This document shows, in pieces, positions 1 to 8,656 of a stretch of DNA of 32,946 nucleotides. The notes beneath the pieces were generated by a model. That model was given only the letters and a program-made list of their open reading frames with translations, was not told where the DNA came from and did not search any database. Numbering within the stretch: the stretch's first letter is position 1; each line of letters begins with the position of its first letter. The DNA comes from Gammaproteobacteria bacterium (lineage in GTDB: Bacteria; Pseudomonadota; Gammaproteobacteria; JAADHS01). The translations under genes and the position numbers were made by a program. Location of the stretch: NCBI GenBank assembly GCA_013151745.1, contig JAADHS010000183.1:1-32946 (forward strand), in the 5' to 3' direction.

Positions 1-522
1 ATACATTAATACTGAGTGACCAAACTCATGGGCTGCGACTAACATAAAATCGGCATCGGCTCTCTCTTTGTTTCCAAAACGTCCTTTGTTATAGATGAAA
101 CTTGCATCTATCCCCAATATTGCCGGGTTCATTGACCTCCCATATTTTTTTTCATCTGTTTCTATATAAAGATCTACGGGAATTGAATTTGATGAGTGTT
201 TATGCATCGCTTTTACCCGAGCCCTGAAAGTAGTGCCAGCCACTTGGATATAGCGTGACCAATATTTGTCAATCCCAATACGAGCAAGGTATTGTAATTT
301 TTCATAATCAACCTTGGAGAGACGGTTTTTCTTAAAATTCAACTTAACATGCACGTCTATTACTTTGTCATTCAAGTATACAGTTGCGTTAGCCCATTTA
401 GCTTTATGTGCTTTAATATGTTGATTTTTATTTTCCCGAAAATCTTTAGCTCGTTTATCAATGTCCTTATGCAGTGCTTCATGAAATTTTTCAAGCGTTA
501 AAGTTTCTTTATTTTCGGTCAT
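1..522 (-). CDS. Truncated zincin-like metallopeptidase; C-terminus lies off the window
   Basis: Open minus frame from ATG (520-522) to the window edge, absent from the ORF track because it is unterminated. Translation starts MTENKETLTLEKFHEALHKDIDKRAK and ends ...RADADFMLVAAHEFGHSVLMY, containing HEFGH (HExxH zinc motif). No signal peptide is evident. Confidence 0.7.
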   Translation of the reverse strand, partial: MTENKETLTLEKFHEALHKDIDKRAKDFRENKNQHIKAHKAKWANATVYLNDKVIDVHVKLNFKKNRLSKVDYEKLQYLARIGIDKYWSRYIQVAGTTFRARVKAMHKHSSNSIPVDLYIETDEKKYGRSMNPAILGIDASFIYNKGRFGNKERADADFMLVAAHEFGHSVLMY

Positions 523-653
523 GCCAATCTCCATAGTTTTGATACAATTCTGCATGTAACGTTCTTAATGTCAACACAAAGTGCCAGATTTAAGTCGAGA
601 CGAGTTCGCTTTAGATTTTGTTGAGGTGCAGATGTGCGTGAAAACACCTAGAT

Positions 654-1499
654 TCATAACGCTACGGGTATATTGTCAATTAAACGTGCTTTTCCTAAAT
701 GGGCGGCGGCAAGAATCACACAAGGACTGTCTACGGTTAAGTCCGTCGTCAAATCACGGGCATTACGAATGCTGACATAATCAGGAACAAACCCATATTG
801 CTTTAACTTAAACTCAGCCTGCTGCTCCAGTTCAATGCGAGTCGCACTGCGTTGCAAGTAACGTTCTTTCACTTCTAATAAGGTTTGATATAATTTAGGG
901 GCAAGTCGACGTTCACGCGCGTTGAGATACTGGTTTCGTGAACTCATCGCCAAGCCATCGGGTTCCCTCACGGTTGCGACCCCTTCAAGAACGATGGGAA
1001 AAGCCAAATCTGCCACCATCGCACGTAATATAAAAAGTTGCTGGAAGTCTTTTTCACCAAACACAGCAATATCGGGTTTGACTATATTAAACAATTTAGC
1101 CACGACAGTGGTGACGCCCACAAAATGACCAGGTCGATAGGCACCACATAAAATATCAGAGATGCCAGGTACTTCAACCCGTGTAGAAATGTCAATGGAA
1201 CGGCCATAAATATCCGTCACCGCAGGTGTAAAAACCACCTCCGCCAAACCTTCTAAAAGAGCATAATCTTGCTGTAAAGTTCGAGGATAACCGGCAAAAT
1301 CATCCCCCTCACCAAACTGTAAAGGATTAACAAACAGACTCACGACCACCATGGCACCTAATTTTCGGGCGCGCTTAACCAAAGCAAGATGCCCATCATG
1401 TAAATTACCCATAGTCGGAACAAAAACAATGCTCTCGCCACGAGTACGCCATGGACGCAAAGCATCGTGTAAAGCCGGTACCGTTTGCACTTGCTGCAT
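654..1499 (-). CDS. panC: Pantothenate synthetase (pantoate--beta-alanine ligase)
   Basis: VPTMGNLHDGHLALVKRAR, SLFVNPLQFGEGDDFAGYPRT, FGEKDFQQLFILRAMV, SSRNQYL motifs; adjacent to panB. Confidence 0.97.
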   Translation of the reverse strand: MQQVQTVPALHDALRPWRTRGESIVFVPTMGNLHDGHLALVKRARKLGAMVVVSLFVNPLQFGEGDDFAGYPRTLQQDYALLEGLAEVVFTPAVTDIYGRSIDISTRVEVPGISDILCGAYRPGHFVGVTTVVAKLFNIVKPDIAVFGEKDFQQLFILRAMVADLAFPIVLEGVATVREPDGLAMSSRNQYLNARERRLAPKLYQTLLEVKERYLQRSATRIELEQQAEFKLKQYGFVPDYVSIRNARDLTTDLTVDSPCVILAAAHLGKARLIDNIPVAL

Positions 1500-1511
1500 G
1501 GAAAAATAACG

Positions 1512-2303
1512 CTAACTAAAAATATGTTCAACAGCAGGAAAATGACCCTCTTTAACGGCCTTCACATAAGCGCACACCGCGCCCTTTATTGAATCATTTT
1601 CCGGCATGAAGTTTTTTGCAAAGCGGGGGGACTGACCAGGGGTGATACCTAACATATCGTATAAAACCAACACTTGGCCATCGCACTGCTTGCCAGCACC
1701 AATACCAATAACAGGAACGTCCACTGACTCCGTGACCTTGGCGGCAAGCTGAGCGGGAACACATTCCAGCAAAATGGCATCAGCTCCAGCATTTTCCAGT
1801 AATATGGCATCAGCTAATATTTGTGCCGCACTTTCATCATCTCGCCCTTGAACCCGATAGCCTCCCAGCTTATGTACAAACTGTGGCCTTAAACCAAGGT
1901 GTGCACAACTTGCGATACCATTACTGGATAACGCACGAATGACCTGTTCTTGACTCGCCGAGCCTTCTAATTTGACCATCTGAGCGCCCCCCTCTTGCAT
2001 CAATCGTGCCGCAGTCCGCAGAGCTTGCTCTGTTGTGGCATAACTTAAAAATGGCATATCAACCATTAATAAAGCATCATGGCACCCTTTGGCCACCGCT
2101 CGACTATGATAAACCATGTCATCAACCGTAACAGAAATTGTACTGGTACAGCCTTGTACCACCATACCCAAAGAATCACCCACCAGAATCACATCAACAC
2201 CCGTCTCATTTAACAGACTTGCAAAGCTGGCATCGTAGGCCGTTAAGCAGGCTATTTTCTCCCCTGCTGTTTTCATAGCTTGTAATTTTTTAATTGTCAT
2301 CAC
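1512..2303 (-). CDS. panB: 3-methyl-2-oxobutanoate hydroxymethyltransferase
   Basis: LTAYDASFASLLNETGVDVILVGDSLGMVVQG, MVDMPFLSY, LGLRPQFVHKLGGYRVQG, GIGAGKQCDGQVLVLYDMLG motifs. Confidence 0.97.
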   Translation of the reverse strand: MMTIKKLQAMKTAGEKIACLTAYDASFASLLNETGVDVILVGDSLGMVVQGCTSTISVTVDDMVYHSRAVAKGCHDALLMVDMPFLSYATTEQALRTAARLMQEGGAQMVKLEGSASQEQVIRALSSNGIASCAHLGLRPQFVHKLGGYRVQGRDDESAAQILADAILLENAGADAILLECVPAQLAAKVTESVDVPVIGIGAGKQCDGQVLVLYDMLGITPGQSPRFAKNFMPENDSIKGAVCAYVKAVKEGHFPAVEHIFS

Positions 2304-2321
2304 GTTACTCTACACTTGTAC

Positions 2322-2516
2322 TAAGGAATGGAAATTGAATAACTTTTACAATTAGCATCTCAGCTTCAGCCCGTCTTCGCCCGTTCTTCCATCGCAAAAG
2401 CTCGAAATAAGAGCAACTATTCCTGCACTTTTGCTCAATCAGAACGAACGAAGAACGAACGAAGACGGACTAAATCAGAGCGCCACTTGTAAGAGTTATT
2501 CAATTTTCATTCCTAA
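2322..2516. repeat. 195 bp palindromic MITE-like element with about 30 bp terminal inverted repeats
   Basis: 2322-2351 taaggaatggaaattgaataacttttacaa against the reverse complement of 2487-2516 ttaggaatgaaaattgaataactcttacaa (27/30 match). Secondary arms ccgtcttcgcccgttcttc / gaacgaacgaagaacgaacgaagacgga, and an inner gcaaaag/cttttgc stem. Confidence 0.8.
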
Positions 2517-2987
2517 AGAAGGTTGACCTTCACAATGTGCTAAACAATCAGCCAGCACACCCACACCGGGAATAACAAATTCCGGCCCGACCAATTCTTG
2601 AAGTGGCAATAAAACAAAATTTCTCTTTGACATGCCGATATGAGGGATGGTTAAACCTTCATTTTTTATTTGTAAATCAGCATAAAGCAAAATATCCAAA
2701 TCTAAAGTCCTCGGGCCCCATCGCAATTCATTTCGTACCCGCTCATGTACAAGCTCTATAGCTTGTAATTTATTTAATAGATTCATGGGCGATATACACG
2801 TATTCAGCTCAGCGACCGCATTCAGATAATCAGGCTGATCCTGTGGCCCCATCGGTTTACTACGGTAAAAATGAGAACAATTGACAACCTGACAACCTGG
2901 CAAGGCATTTAATGCAAGCAACGCTGAACGCAAAATATCTGCAGACGACCCCAAGTTACTGCCTAAAGCTATAAATATTTGAGGCAT
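2496..2987 (-). CDS. folK: 2-amino-4-hydroxy-6-hydroxymethyldihydropteridine pyrophosphokinase
   Basis: IALGSNLGSS, YRSKPMGPQDQPDYLNAVAEL, RWGPRTLDLDILLY, IPHIGMSKRNFVLLPLQEL. Confidence 0.96.
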   Translation of the reverse strand: MPQIFIALGSNLGSSADILRSALLALNALPGCQVVNCSHFYRSKPMGPQDQPDYLNAVAELNTCISPMNLLNKLQAIELVHERVRNELRWGPRTLDLDILLYADLQIKNEGLTIPHIGMSKRNFVLLPLQELVGPEFVIPGVGVLADCLAHCEGQPSLGMKIE

Positions 2988-2999
2988 AACACAATTTTT

Positions 3000-4301
3000 T
3001 TACGATAAAGACGGGTTATGAGAACGTTTTCTTTTCGTTTTTTTTCGCCTTCCAGAGTTCTTGCTAATACGAGTCAGTGTACTTTGTTCATCCTCGTTAA
3101 GTTCTTGAAAGTTTGTCCACCACTCTGCCAGCTCCTGGAGGCCGTCTTCACCCGCTTGATGACGCAATAATAGAAAATCATAAGCGGCGCGGAACCGTTT
3201 ATGCTGAAGCAAACGGATTGCCCGCTGACCACTATTACGTAATAATCGTGGCTGCATCACCCATATTTCTTTCATTGGTAGGCTAAAACGTTTGGGTATC
3301 GATACCGCTGCAGTCTGCGCCGTCAACGTTTTAGCTGCGGCCTCATTCATCGCGTCGACCTCTGTTTGCTGCTCACGGTTCCATCCTGCTAAATGCTGCT
3401 GTCTGGCGGGCCACAATAATGCGGCAAACAAAAATGCAGGGGTAATATGTTTGCCTTCTCGAACTCGAGTATCGGTATTACGCAACGCATGTGTAACAAA
3501 ACAGCGATAAAAATCACCATCAGAACGATCCAGAATTTTGTCCGTTTCAGGAAACAGGTAAGCTAGAAGTCCATAACGACGCAAATTTTCAAAAGTAGAT
3601 AAGGCTTGTCCATTCATGAAGAGTTTTAGTACTTCTTCATATAATCGAGCTGGCGGGATATCAGCTAACAGTTTCGCCATATCGTGAATGGGTGATTCCG
3701 TTTCTGGTGCCAAACGAAAACCTAATTTCGCGACAAAACGCACCGCTCTGAGCATACGTACGGGGTCTTCGCGATAACGTTGCACCGGATCACCAATCAA
3801 GCGCAATATGCCCTGACTTAAATCGGTCAAACCATCACAATAATCAACAACAGAAAAATCGCGAATATTGTAATACAAACCATTGACAGTGAAATCTCTT
3901 CTCTCCGCATCTTCTTCCATCGAGCCATAAACATTATCTCTAAGTATGCGCCCATTTCCTTTTTGTAACGCTTTATCAACCGATGCTTCACCGTCACCAG
4001 GAGGGGCCCTGAAGGTAGCCACTTCAATAATTTCTCGGCCAAAGCGGACATGCGCCAAACGAAACCGGCGCCCAACCAAACGGGCATTACGAAACAAGGC
4101 ATCCACTTCATCAGGGTGTGCATTCGTTGCTATATCGAAATCCTTGGGTTCACAGCCCAACAATAAATCACGCACCCCACCACCAACGAGATAGGCATCA
4201 AATCCCGCATCTTTTAAGCGATACAGTACTTTCAACGCATTACTATTGATATTACTTCTTGAGATCTTGTGATCTTTCCGAGGAACAATTTGTACGTTAA
4301 T
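3000..4301 (-). CDS. pcnB: Poly(A) polymerase I, N-terminally extended relative to the ORF track, probable ATT start
   Basis: YLVGGGVRDLLLGCEPKDFDIATNAHP, RLVGRRFRLAHVRFGREIIEVATFR, RRDFTVNGLYYN, KRKRSHNP tail. Upstream of Met4235 the frame stays open and encodes NVQIVPRKDHKISRSNINSNALKVLYRL, similar to the E. coli PcnB N-terminal region, back to an in-frame TAA at 4314-4316. There is no ATG/GTG/TTG upstream apart from the Leu TTG in NALK. Confidence 0.9.
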   Translation of the reverse strand: MNVQIVPRKDHKISRSNINSNALKVLYRLKDAGFDAYLVGGGVRDLLLGCEPKDFDIATNAHPDEVDALFRNARLVGRRFRLAHVRFGREIIEVATFRAPPGDGEASVDKALQKGNGRILRDNVYGSMEEDAERRDFTVNGLYYNIRDFSVVDYCDGLTDLSQGILRLIGDPVQRYREDPVRMLRAVRFVAKLGFRLAPETESPIHDMAKLLADIPPARLYEEVLKLFMNGQALSTFENLRRYGLLAYLFPETDKILDRSDGDFYRCFVTHALRNTDTRVREGKHITPAFLFAALLWPARQQHLAGWNREQQTEVDAMNEAAAKTLTAQTAAVSIPKRFSLPMKEIWVMQPRLLRNSGQRAIRLLQHKRFRAAYDFLLLRHQAGEDGLQELAEWWTNFQELNEDEQSTLTRISKNSGRRKKTKRKRSHNPSLS

Positions 4302-4510
4302 AGACCCAAACCTTTATTATAAATAACAATCCATGCTTTATTTTACACGTGTTTAGGCAGAGCGTCTCTTTTTGTGATTTTATGCACAAATCAGCAATAA
4401 AAACCTTTAAAATACTTAGGGAAACAAGATCCTCATCCGCTACTCTCTAAGTCGTTCCAACGCAAGCAGACCCGAATTAACCCAGGATTAATAACATAAG
4501 ACACACCCTA

Positions 4511-4750
4511 ATGAGTATACTTTCCTCCGCAATGAACACAGGGTTCGTAGGCATACAAAACGGTATGGCCAATGCACAGCAAGCTGCCAACAAAATAAAC
4601 AATGCCACACAATTTAAAACTGACCCAACCACAACCATTGCTGAGGCAGCAATAGAATTAAAACAAGCAGAAACTCAGGTAAAAGCTTCCGCCCAGGTTA
4701 TAACAATGGCTAACGAGAGGATTACTTCATTATTTGATGATTTTGCTTGA
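4511..4750 (+). CDS. Small flagellar-rod/hook-like protein (79 aa)
   Basis: N-terminus ILSSAMNTGFVGIQNGMANAQQAANKINNAT and C-terminus ELKQAETQVKASAQVITMANERITSLFDDFA resemble the terminal helices of FlgC/FlgE-type axial proteins, with no central domain. Confidence 0.6.
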   Translation: MSILSSAMNTGFVGIQNGMANAQQAANKINNATQFKTDPTTTIAEAAIELKQAETQVKASAQVITMANERITSLFDDFA

Positions 4751-4761
4751 ACTCCTAAAAA

Positions 4762-5616
4762 TTAGCGTTTAGACGATTCTGTGAGCTGCTGCAACATACC
4801 TTCGATACGATCCAGACGTTGATCCATTTCGCCTGCATGCTCTTTGAGCCAATGCACTTCTCCCGCTTCACCTTCACCATGTTCACGGTTGTACTTTTCA
4901 TGTTCAGTTTGCATCACGTCCAAGACAATACCAATCATCATGTTAAGAAAAACAAATGCGGTCAGAAATATAAAAGTTAAATAGTAGATCCAGCTAAATC
5001 GATATATAGTCATTGTTTCATACATTACATCGGTCCAATCTTCGAAAGTAGCAACCCGAAATAATGTCAACATAGCGATACTGATATCACCCCATAAAAC
5101 CTGATTAATACTCTCAAAAAGAAAGCTACCCACGGCCGCATAGATGTAGAAAATAATAAACATGAGCAAGACCACGTAGCCCATCCGGGGAATGGCAATA
5201 ATCAAGGCGTTCATTAATATTCTTAGCTCTGGAATCATAGAAATCAAACGCAACACACGAAAAATTCGTAACAACCGCGCCAAAAGTACCATTTCGCTTT
5301 CATCCACGGGAATTAAACTGACCGTCACAATAACAAAATCAAAAATATTCCAGCCACTGCGAAAAAAGTCCTTCAAACGCTCTTCTGCAGCCATGCGAAT
5401 TAATATCTCAATCAAGAAAAAAACCGTCACGGCGATATCAAGAATACGTAACGCATTGATCCAATATGGCGCAATGTCATACGTACTTGCTCCAATCATC
5501 ATTGCGGATAAAATAATGATAGAAATCACGACCATTTCAAACATTTTATTGGAACGTATCGTAATAAAACGCGCTTTCCAGTCGGACGGCATGAAACTCA
5601 TAAAAATGGACCTCAA
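4762..5616 (-). CDS. Single-domain (6TM) voltage-gated cation channel, BacNav/Cav-like
   Basis: S4-like LLARLLRIFRVLRLISMIPELR; pore and filter LTLFRVATFEDWTDVMYETMT; S6 FLTAFVFLNMMIGIVLDVMQ; C-terminal coiled coil MDQRLDRIEGMLQQL. Confidence 0.9.
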   Translation of the reverse strand: MRSIFMSFMPSDWKARFITIRSNKMFEMVVISIIILSAMMIGASTYDIAPYWINALRILDIAVTVFFLIEILIRMAAEERLKDFFRSGWNIFDFVIVTVSLIPVDESEMVLLARLLRIFRVLRLISMIPELRILMNALIIAIPRMGYVVLLMFIIFYIYAAVGSFLFESINQVLWGDISIAMLTLFRVATFEDWTDVMYETMTIYRFSWIYYLTFIFLTAFVFLNMMIGIVLDVMQTEHEKYNREHGEGEAGEVHWLKEHAGEMDQRLDRIEGMLQQLTESSKR

Positions 5617-5933
5617 GAAAAAATGGGGGCTAACTGCTTTAGCTTATAGAATGAATGGGAATGTAGTCGCTTGTTTTGTTAACATAACATTTAATTGCAG
5701 CAATACGTTTTTCTCCCTGCCATTAATGGCAGATGACCACGACAAGAAATCATAATGCATCCTAATGCATCCTTAACATTCTGCCAAAATTATCAATGAG
5801 GGTAGCATGTTGGCCTTTACTAATACGAGTATCAATTTCTTTTCAAGACATCAGAACACCTATTCAAAAACGATCTAACCTCATAATTCAATATAAAAAT
5901 CACGCCAAATACCGCATTCGAAAGGCTACAATT

Positions 5934-6093
5934 AAGTGCCCCGCCATCATTATTTTAACTCAATTTTTGCGAAAATTTTTCGCATGAACCCAGGCGCAGC
6001 GAAATGAACATAGTCCATTATGTGACTGGAGCTGCAACGCAGAGTCACGCGAAAAAGACCTATTAGTTAAAATAATTATGGTGGAATACACTT
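5934..6093. repeat. 160 bp long imperfect palindrome, MITE-like
   Basis: Left aagtgccccgccatcattattttaact against the reverse complement of the right end, aagtgtattccaccataattattttaact. A second arm pair, tttttcgcatgaacccaggcgcagcgaaatgaacata / tttttcgcgtgactctgcgttgcagctccagtcacata, continues toward the centre. Confidence 0.72.
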
Positions 6094-6179
6094 ACCAAGG
6101 TCTATCAAAATTCTTGCATTAGAACCCTGTTTTTTGCTAAGGTCGGTCTCCACCTCAATACACAATAATGGATTGTACT

Positions 6180-6479
6180 ATGCATAAAACCTTACTAATA
6201 ATTCTAACAACGATCATCATCAGCGGCTGTACAAAAACAAACGAATTTACACCCAAAGAAGGTGCAGACAGTGAATCTATCTTTAAACTGGCCTGCGCTG
6301 AATGTCACAACCCTGTAGGTGGACAAATTTTCATTTTGAGTAAAGACAGGGCAACGATCCCAGCTATTTCGAAGCAAATAAACGAAGGCAGTATGACCAT
6401 GCCCTCATTCCCCAATATTAAAAGTGAGACCCTGTCAAATCTGGCACAGTACGTTATCGATAACAGCAAAGTAGAATAA
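6180..6479 (+). CDS. Small haem c-binding lipoprotein (monohaem cytochrome-like)
   Basis: MHKTLLIILTTIIISGC lipobox; CAECH haem motif; MTMPSFPNIKSETLSNLAQYVID resembles a distal Met-ligand region. Confidence 0.8.
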   Translation: MHKTLLIILTTIIISGCTKTNEFTPKEGADSESIFKLACAECHNPVGGQIFILSKDRATIPAISKQINEGSMTMPSFPNIKSETLSNLAQYVIDNSKVE

Positions 6480-6482
6480 TAC

Positions 6483-7805
6483 GTGGAACACGTAGATTCT
6501 ATTATCCATGCCAAATGGATCATTCCTGTAGAACCGGATAAAACTGTCTATGAAAACTATAGCTTAACCATAAAAAATGCGCGTATACATACGCTTCTCC
6601 CTACAGAAGAAACAATAAAACAGTATAAAAGCCACGAAACAACGACGTTAGACGAACACGCTCTTATACCCGGTTTGGTTAACGCGCACACCCATGCGGC
6701 AATGAGTTTGTTTCGTGGACTCGCAGATGATCTACCGTTGATGACCTGGCTAAACGAGCATATCTGGCCTGCTGAAGCGGCTTGGGTCAACTACGATTTT
6801 GTACAGGATGGATCACAACTGGCTATTGCTGAAATGTTGCGCAGCGGCACAACCTGCTTTAACGATATGTATTTTTTTCCGAATGAAGTCGCCAGAGTAG
6901 CTTCAGAATGTGGTATACGCGCAGCGGTCGGTATCATCTTAATTGACTTCCCGACGATATGGGCGAAAGACGCTGACGAATATTTTCAAAAAGGCCTGGA
7001 AGTTTACGAATATTATAAAAGTAACCCGCTAATCTCATTCACCTTTGCCCCCCATGCTCCTTATACGGTCTCTAATGAGCCGCTAAAACGTGTTAAAAAT
7101 TTATCTGACGAATTAGGCTTGCCTATTCATATGCATGTACAAGAAACAGAGGATGAAGTAGCTCAAAGCAAGGTACAACATAGTGAACGCCCACTACAAC
7201 GTCTGGCTAAACTTGATTTGCTTTCACCCAGATTTTTAGCCGTACACACGACCCAGCTTACATCAACAGAAATAGAACAACTTGCCACCAGTGGCAGCCA
7301 TGTTATTCATTGCCCAGAGTCTAACCTGAAACTCGCTAGCGGTTACTGCCCTGTGGTGTCATTGATGGAAGCGGGAGTTAACGTTGCTTTAGGGACCGAT
7401 GGCGCAGCGAGTAATAATGATTTGTGCATGTTGGGTGAAATGAGAACAGCAGCCTTGTTAGCCAAAGCCGTCGCAAAAAATGCAGCCGCACTCCCCGCTC
7501 ATTCAGCATTGCGAATGGCAACATTAAATGGTGCCAAGGCGCTCGGACTAGAGTCCGAAATCGGCTCCCTGACACCGGGAAAAGCGGCCGATATTACCGC
7601 CATAAATTTAGGTGAGCTGGAGTCCCAACCCATCTACAACCCCATTTCACAAGTTGTCTATACAGCTAATCGCAACCAAGTGACCGACGTTTGGGTTGCC
7701 GGTAAAATTTTATTAAAAAATCGCATACTCACAACAATGGATATCGCTGAAATCAAACTCAAAACCAACGCATGGAAAAACAAAATTTATACAGGTCGGA
7801 AATAA
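6483..7805 (+). CDS. mtaD: 5-methylthioadenosine/S-adenosylhomocysteine deaminase
   Basis: GLVNAHTHAAMSLFRGLADDLPLMTWL, FNDMYFFP, FAPHAPYTVS, HMHVQETEDEV, GTDGAASNNDLCMLGEMRTAALLAK. GTG start at 6483. Confidence 0.92.
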   Translation: MEHVDSIIHAKWIIPVEPDKTVYENYSLTIKNARIHTLLPTEETIKQYKSHETTTLDEHALIPGLVNAHTHAAMSLFRGLADDLPLMTWLNEHIWPAEAAWVNYDFVQDGSQLAIAEMLRSGTTCFNDMYFFPNEVARVASECGIRAAVGIILIDFPTIWAKDADEYFQKGLEVYEYYKSNPLISFTFAPHAPYTVSNEPLKRVKNLSDELGLPIHMHVQETEDEVAQSKVQHSERPLQRLAKLDLLSPRFLAVHTTQLTSTEIEQLATSGSHVIHCPESNLKLASGYCPVVSLMEAGVNVALGTDGAASNNDLCMLGEMRTAALLAKAVAKNAAALPAHSALRMATLNGAKALGLESEIGSLTPGKAADITAINLGELESQPIYNPISQVVYTANRNQVTDVWVAGKILLKNRILTTMDIAEIKLKTNAWKNKIYTGRK

Positions 7806-7951
7806 AAAGGCTAAAAAGTACCTGCGGGTAAAAACATCGCCGTGAACGTAAGCAGGTTTGAGCACCCGATAAATTACTTATTTTAAAAGGTAGATTTTAG
7901 TTTGTAACCGACCTCTTGCACCTACGATCCCAGCCCTTATATAATAGGTAC

Positions 7952-8656
7952 ATGAATACCACAGTAAATATCGATCCGGCCGAAATTGACAAATTTTCGG
8001 CGTTGGCACCCCGGTGGTGGGATCCTGCCGGGGAATGCAAACCACTGCATGACATCAATCCACTCAGACTGCGCTTTATTGCTCGGTATGCGCCTCTAAA
8101 AGGCAAAAATGTACTTGATGTGGGCTGTGGTGGTGGCATTTTAAGTGAAAGTCTGGCCGCAGCAGGTGCGCAAGTTACGGCCATCGACGCCAGTAACGCC
8201 GCCATCTCTGTCGCCAAACTCCATTTACAGGAGTCGGGTCAGGATGTCAGTTATCATTGCACTGCCATCGAGGAATTCACCAGTCGTACCACTGAAAAAT
8301 ATGATGTCATTACTTGCATGGAAATGCTTGAGCATGTCCCTGACCCTTCATCAATCATCGCATCCTGCTCCGACCTGCTCAAACCAAATGGACATCTATT
8401 TTTATCAACACTGAATCGCAACATGAAATCTTTCCTACTTGCGATCGTTGGCGCAGAATATATTATGAAAATGATCCCAAAAGGCACTCATGACTATAGT
8501 CAATTCATTCAGCCGGCAGAGATCGAATCTTGGTTAAGACAGGCTGATTTATCATTAAATAAGATTAAAGGCATAAGCTATAACCCTTTATTTAAAAAAT
8601 ACAGTTTAAGTAACAACATTCAGATTAATTATTTGGTTCATGCCACCCCTACGTGA
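7952..8656 (+). CDS. ubiG: Ubiquinone biosynthesis O-methyltransferase
   Basis: TVNIDPAEIDKFSALAPRWWDPAGECKPLHDINPLRLRFI, VLDVGCGGGILSESLAAAGAQVTAIDAS, GTHDYSQFIQPAEI. Start placed at ATG 7952 within the longer track ORF. Confidence 0.95.
   Translation: MNTTVNIDPAEIDKFSALAPRWWDPAGECKPLHDINPLRLRFIARYAPLKGKNVLDVGCGGGILSESLAAAGAQVTAIDASNAAISVAKLHLQESGQDVSYHCTAIEEFTSRTTEKYDVITCMEMLEHVPDPSSIIASCSDLLKPNGHLFLSTLNRNMKSFLLAIVGAEYIMKMIPKGTHDYSQFIQPAEIESWLRQADLSLNKIKGISYNPLFKKYSLSNNIQINYLVHATPT

Noticed and set aside
581-775. 64-aa plus ORF overlapping the panC 3' end
   Set aside because: Overlaps panC antisense and has no convincing ribosome site.
3827-4123. 98-aa minus-strand ORF inside pcnB
   Set aside because: Alternative frame within the conserved PcnB coding sequence.
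5192-5755. 187-aa plus-strand ORF antisense to the ion channel
   Set aside because: Lys/Ile-rich shadow frame of a well-supported channel gene; no recognisable domain.
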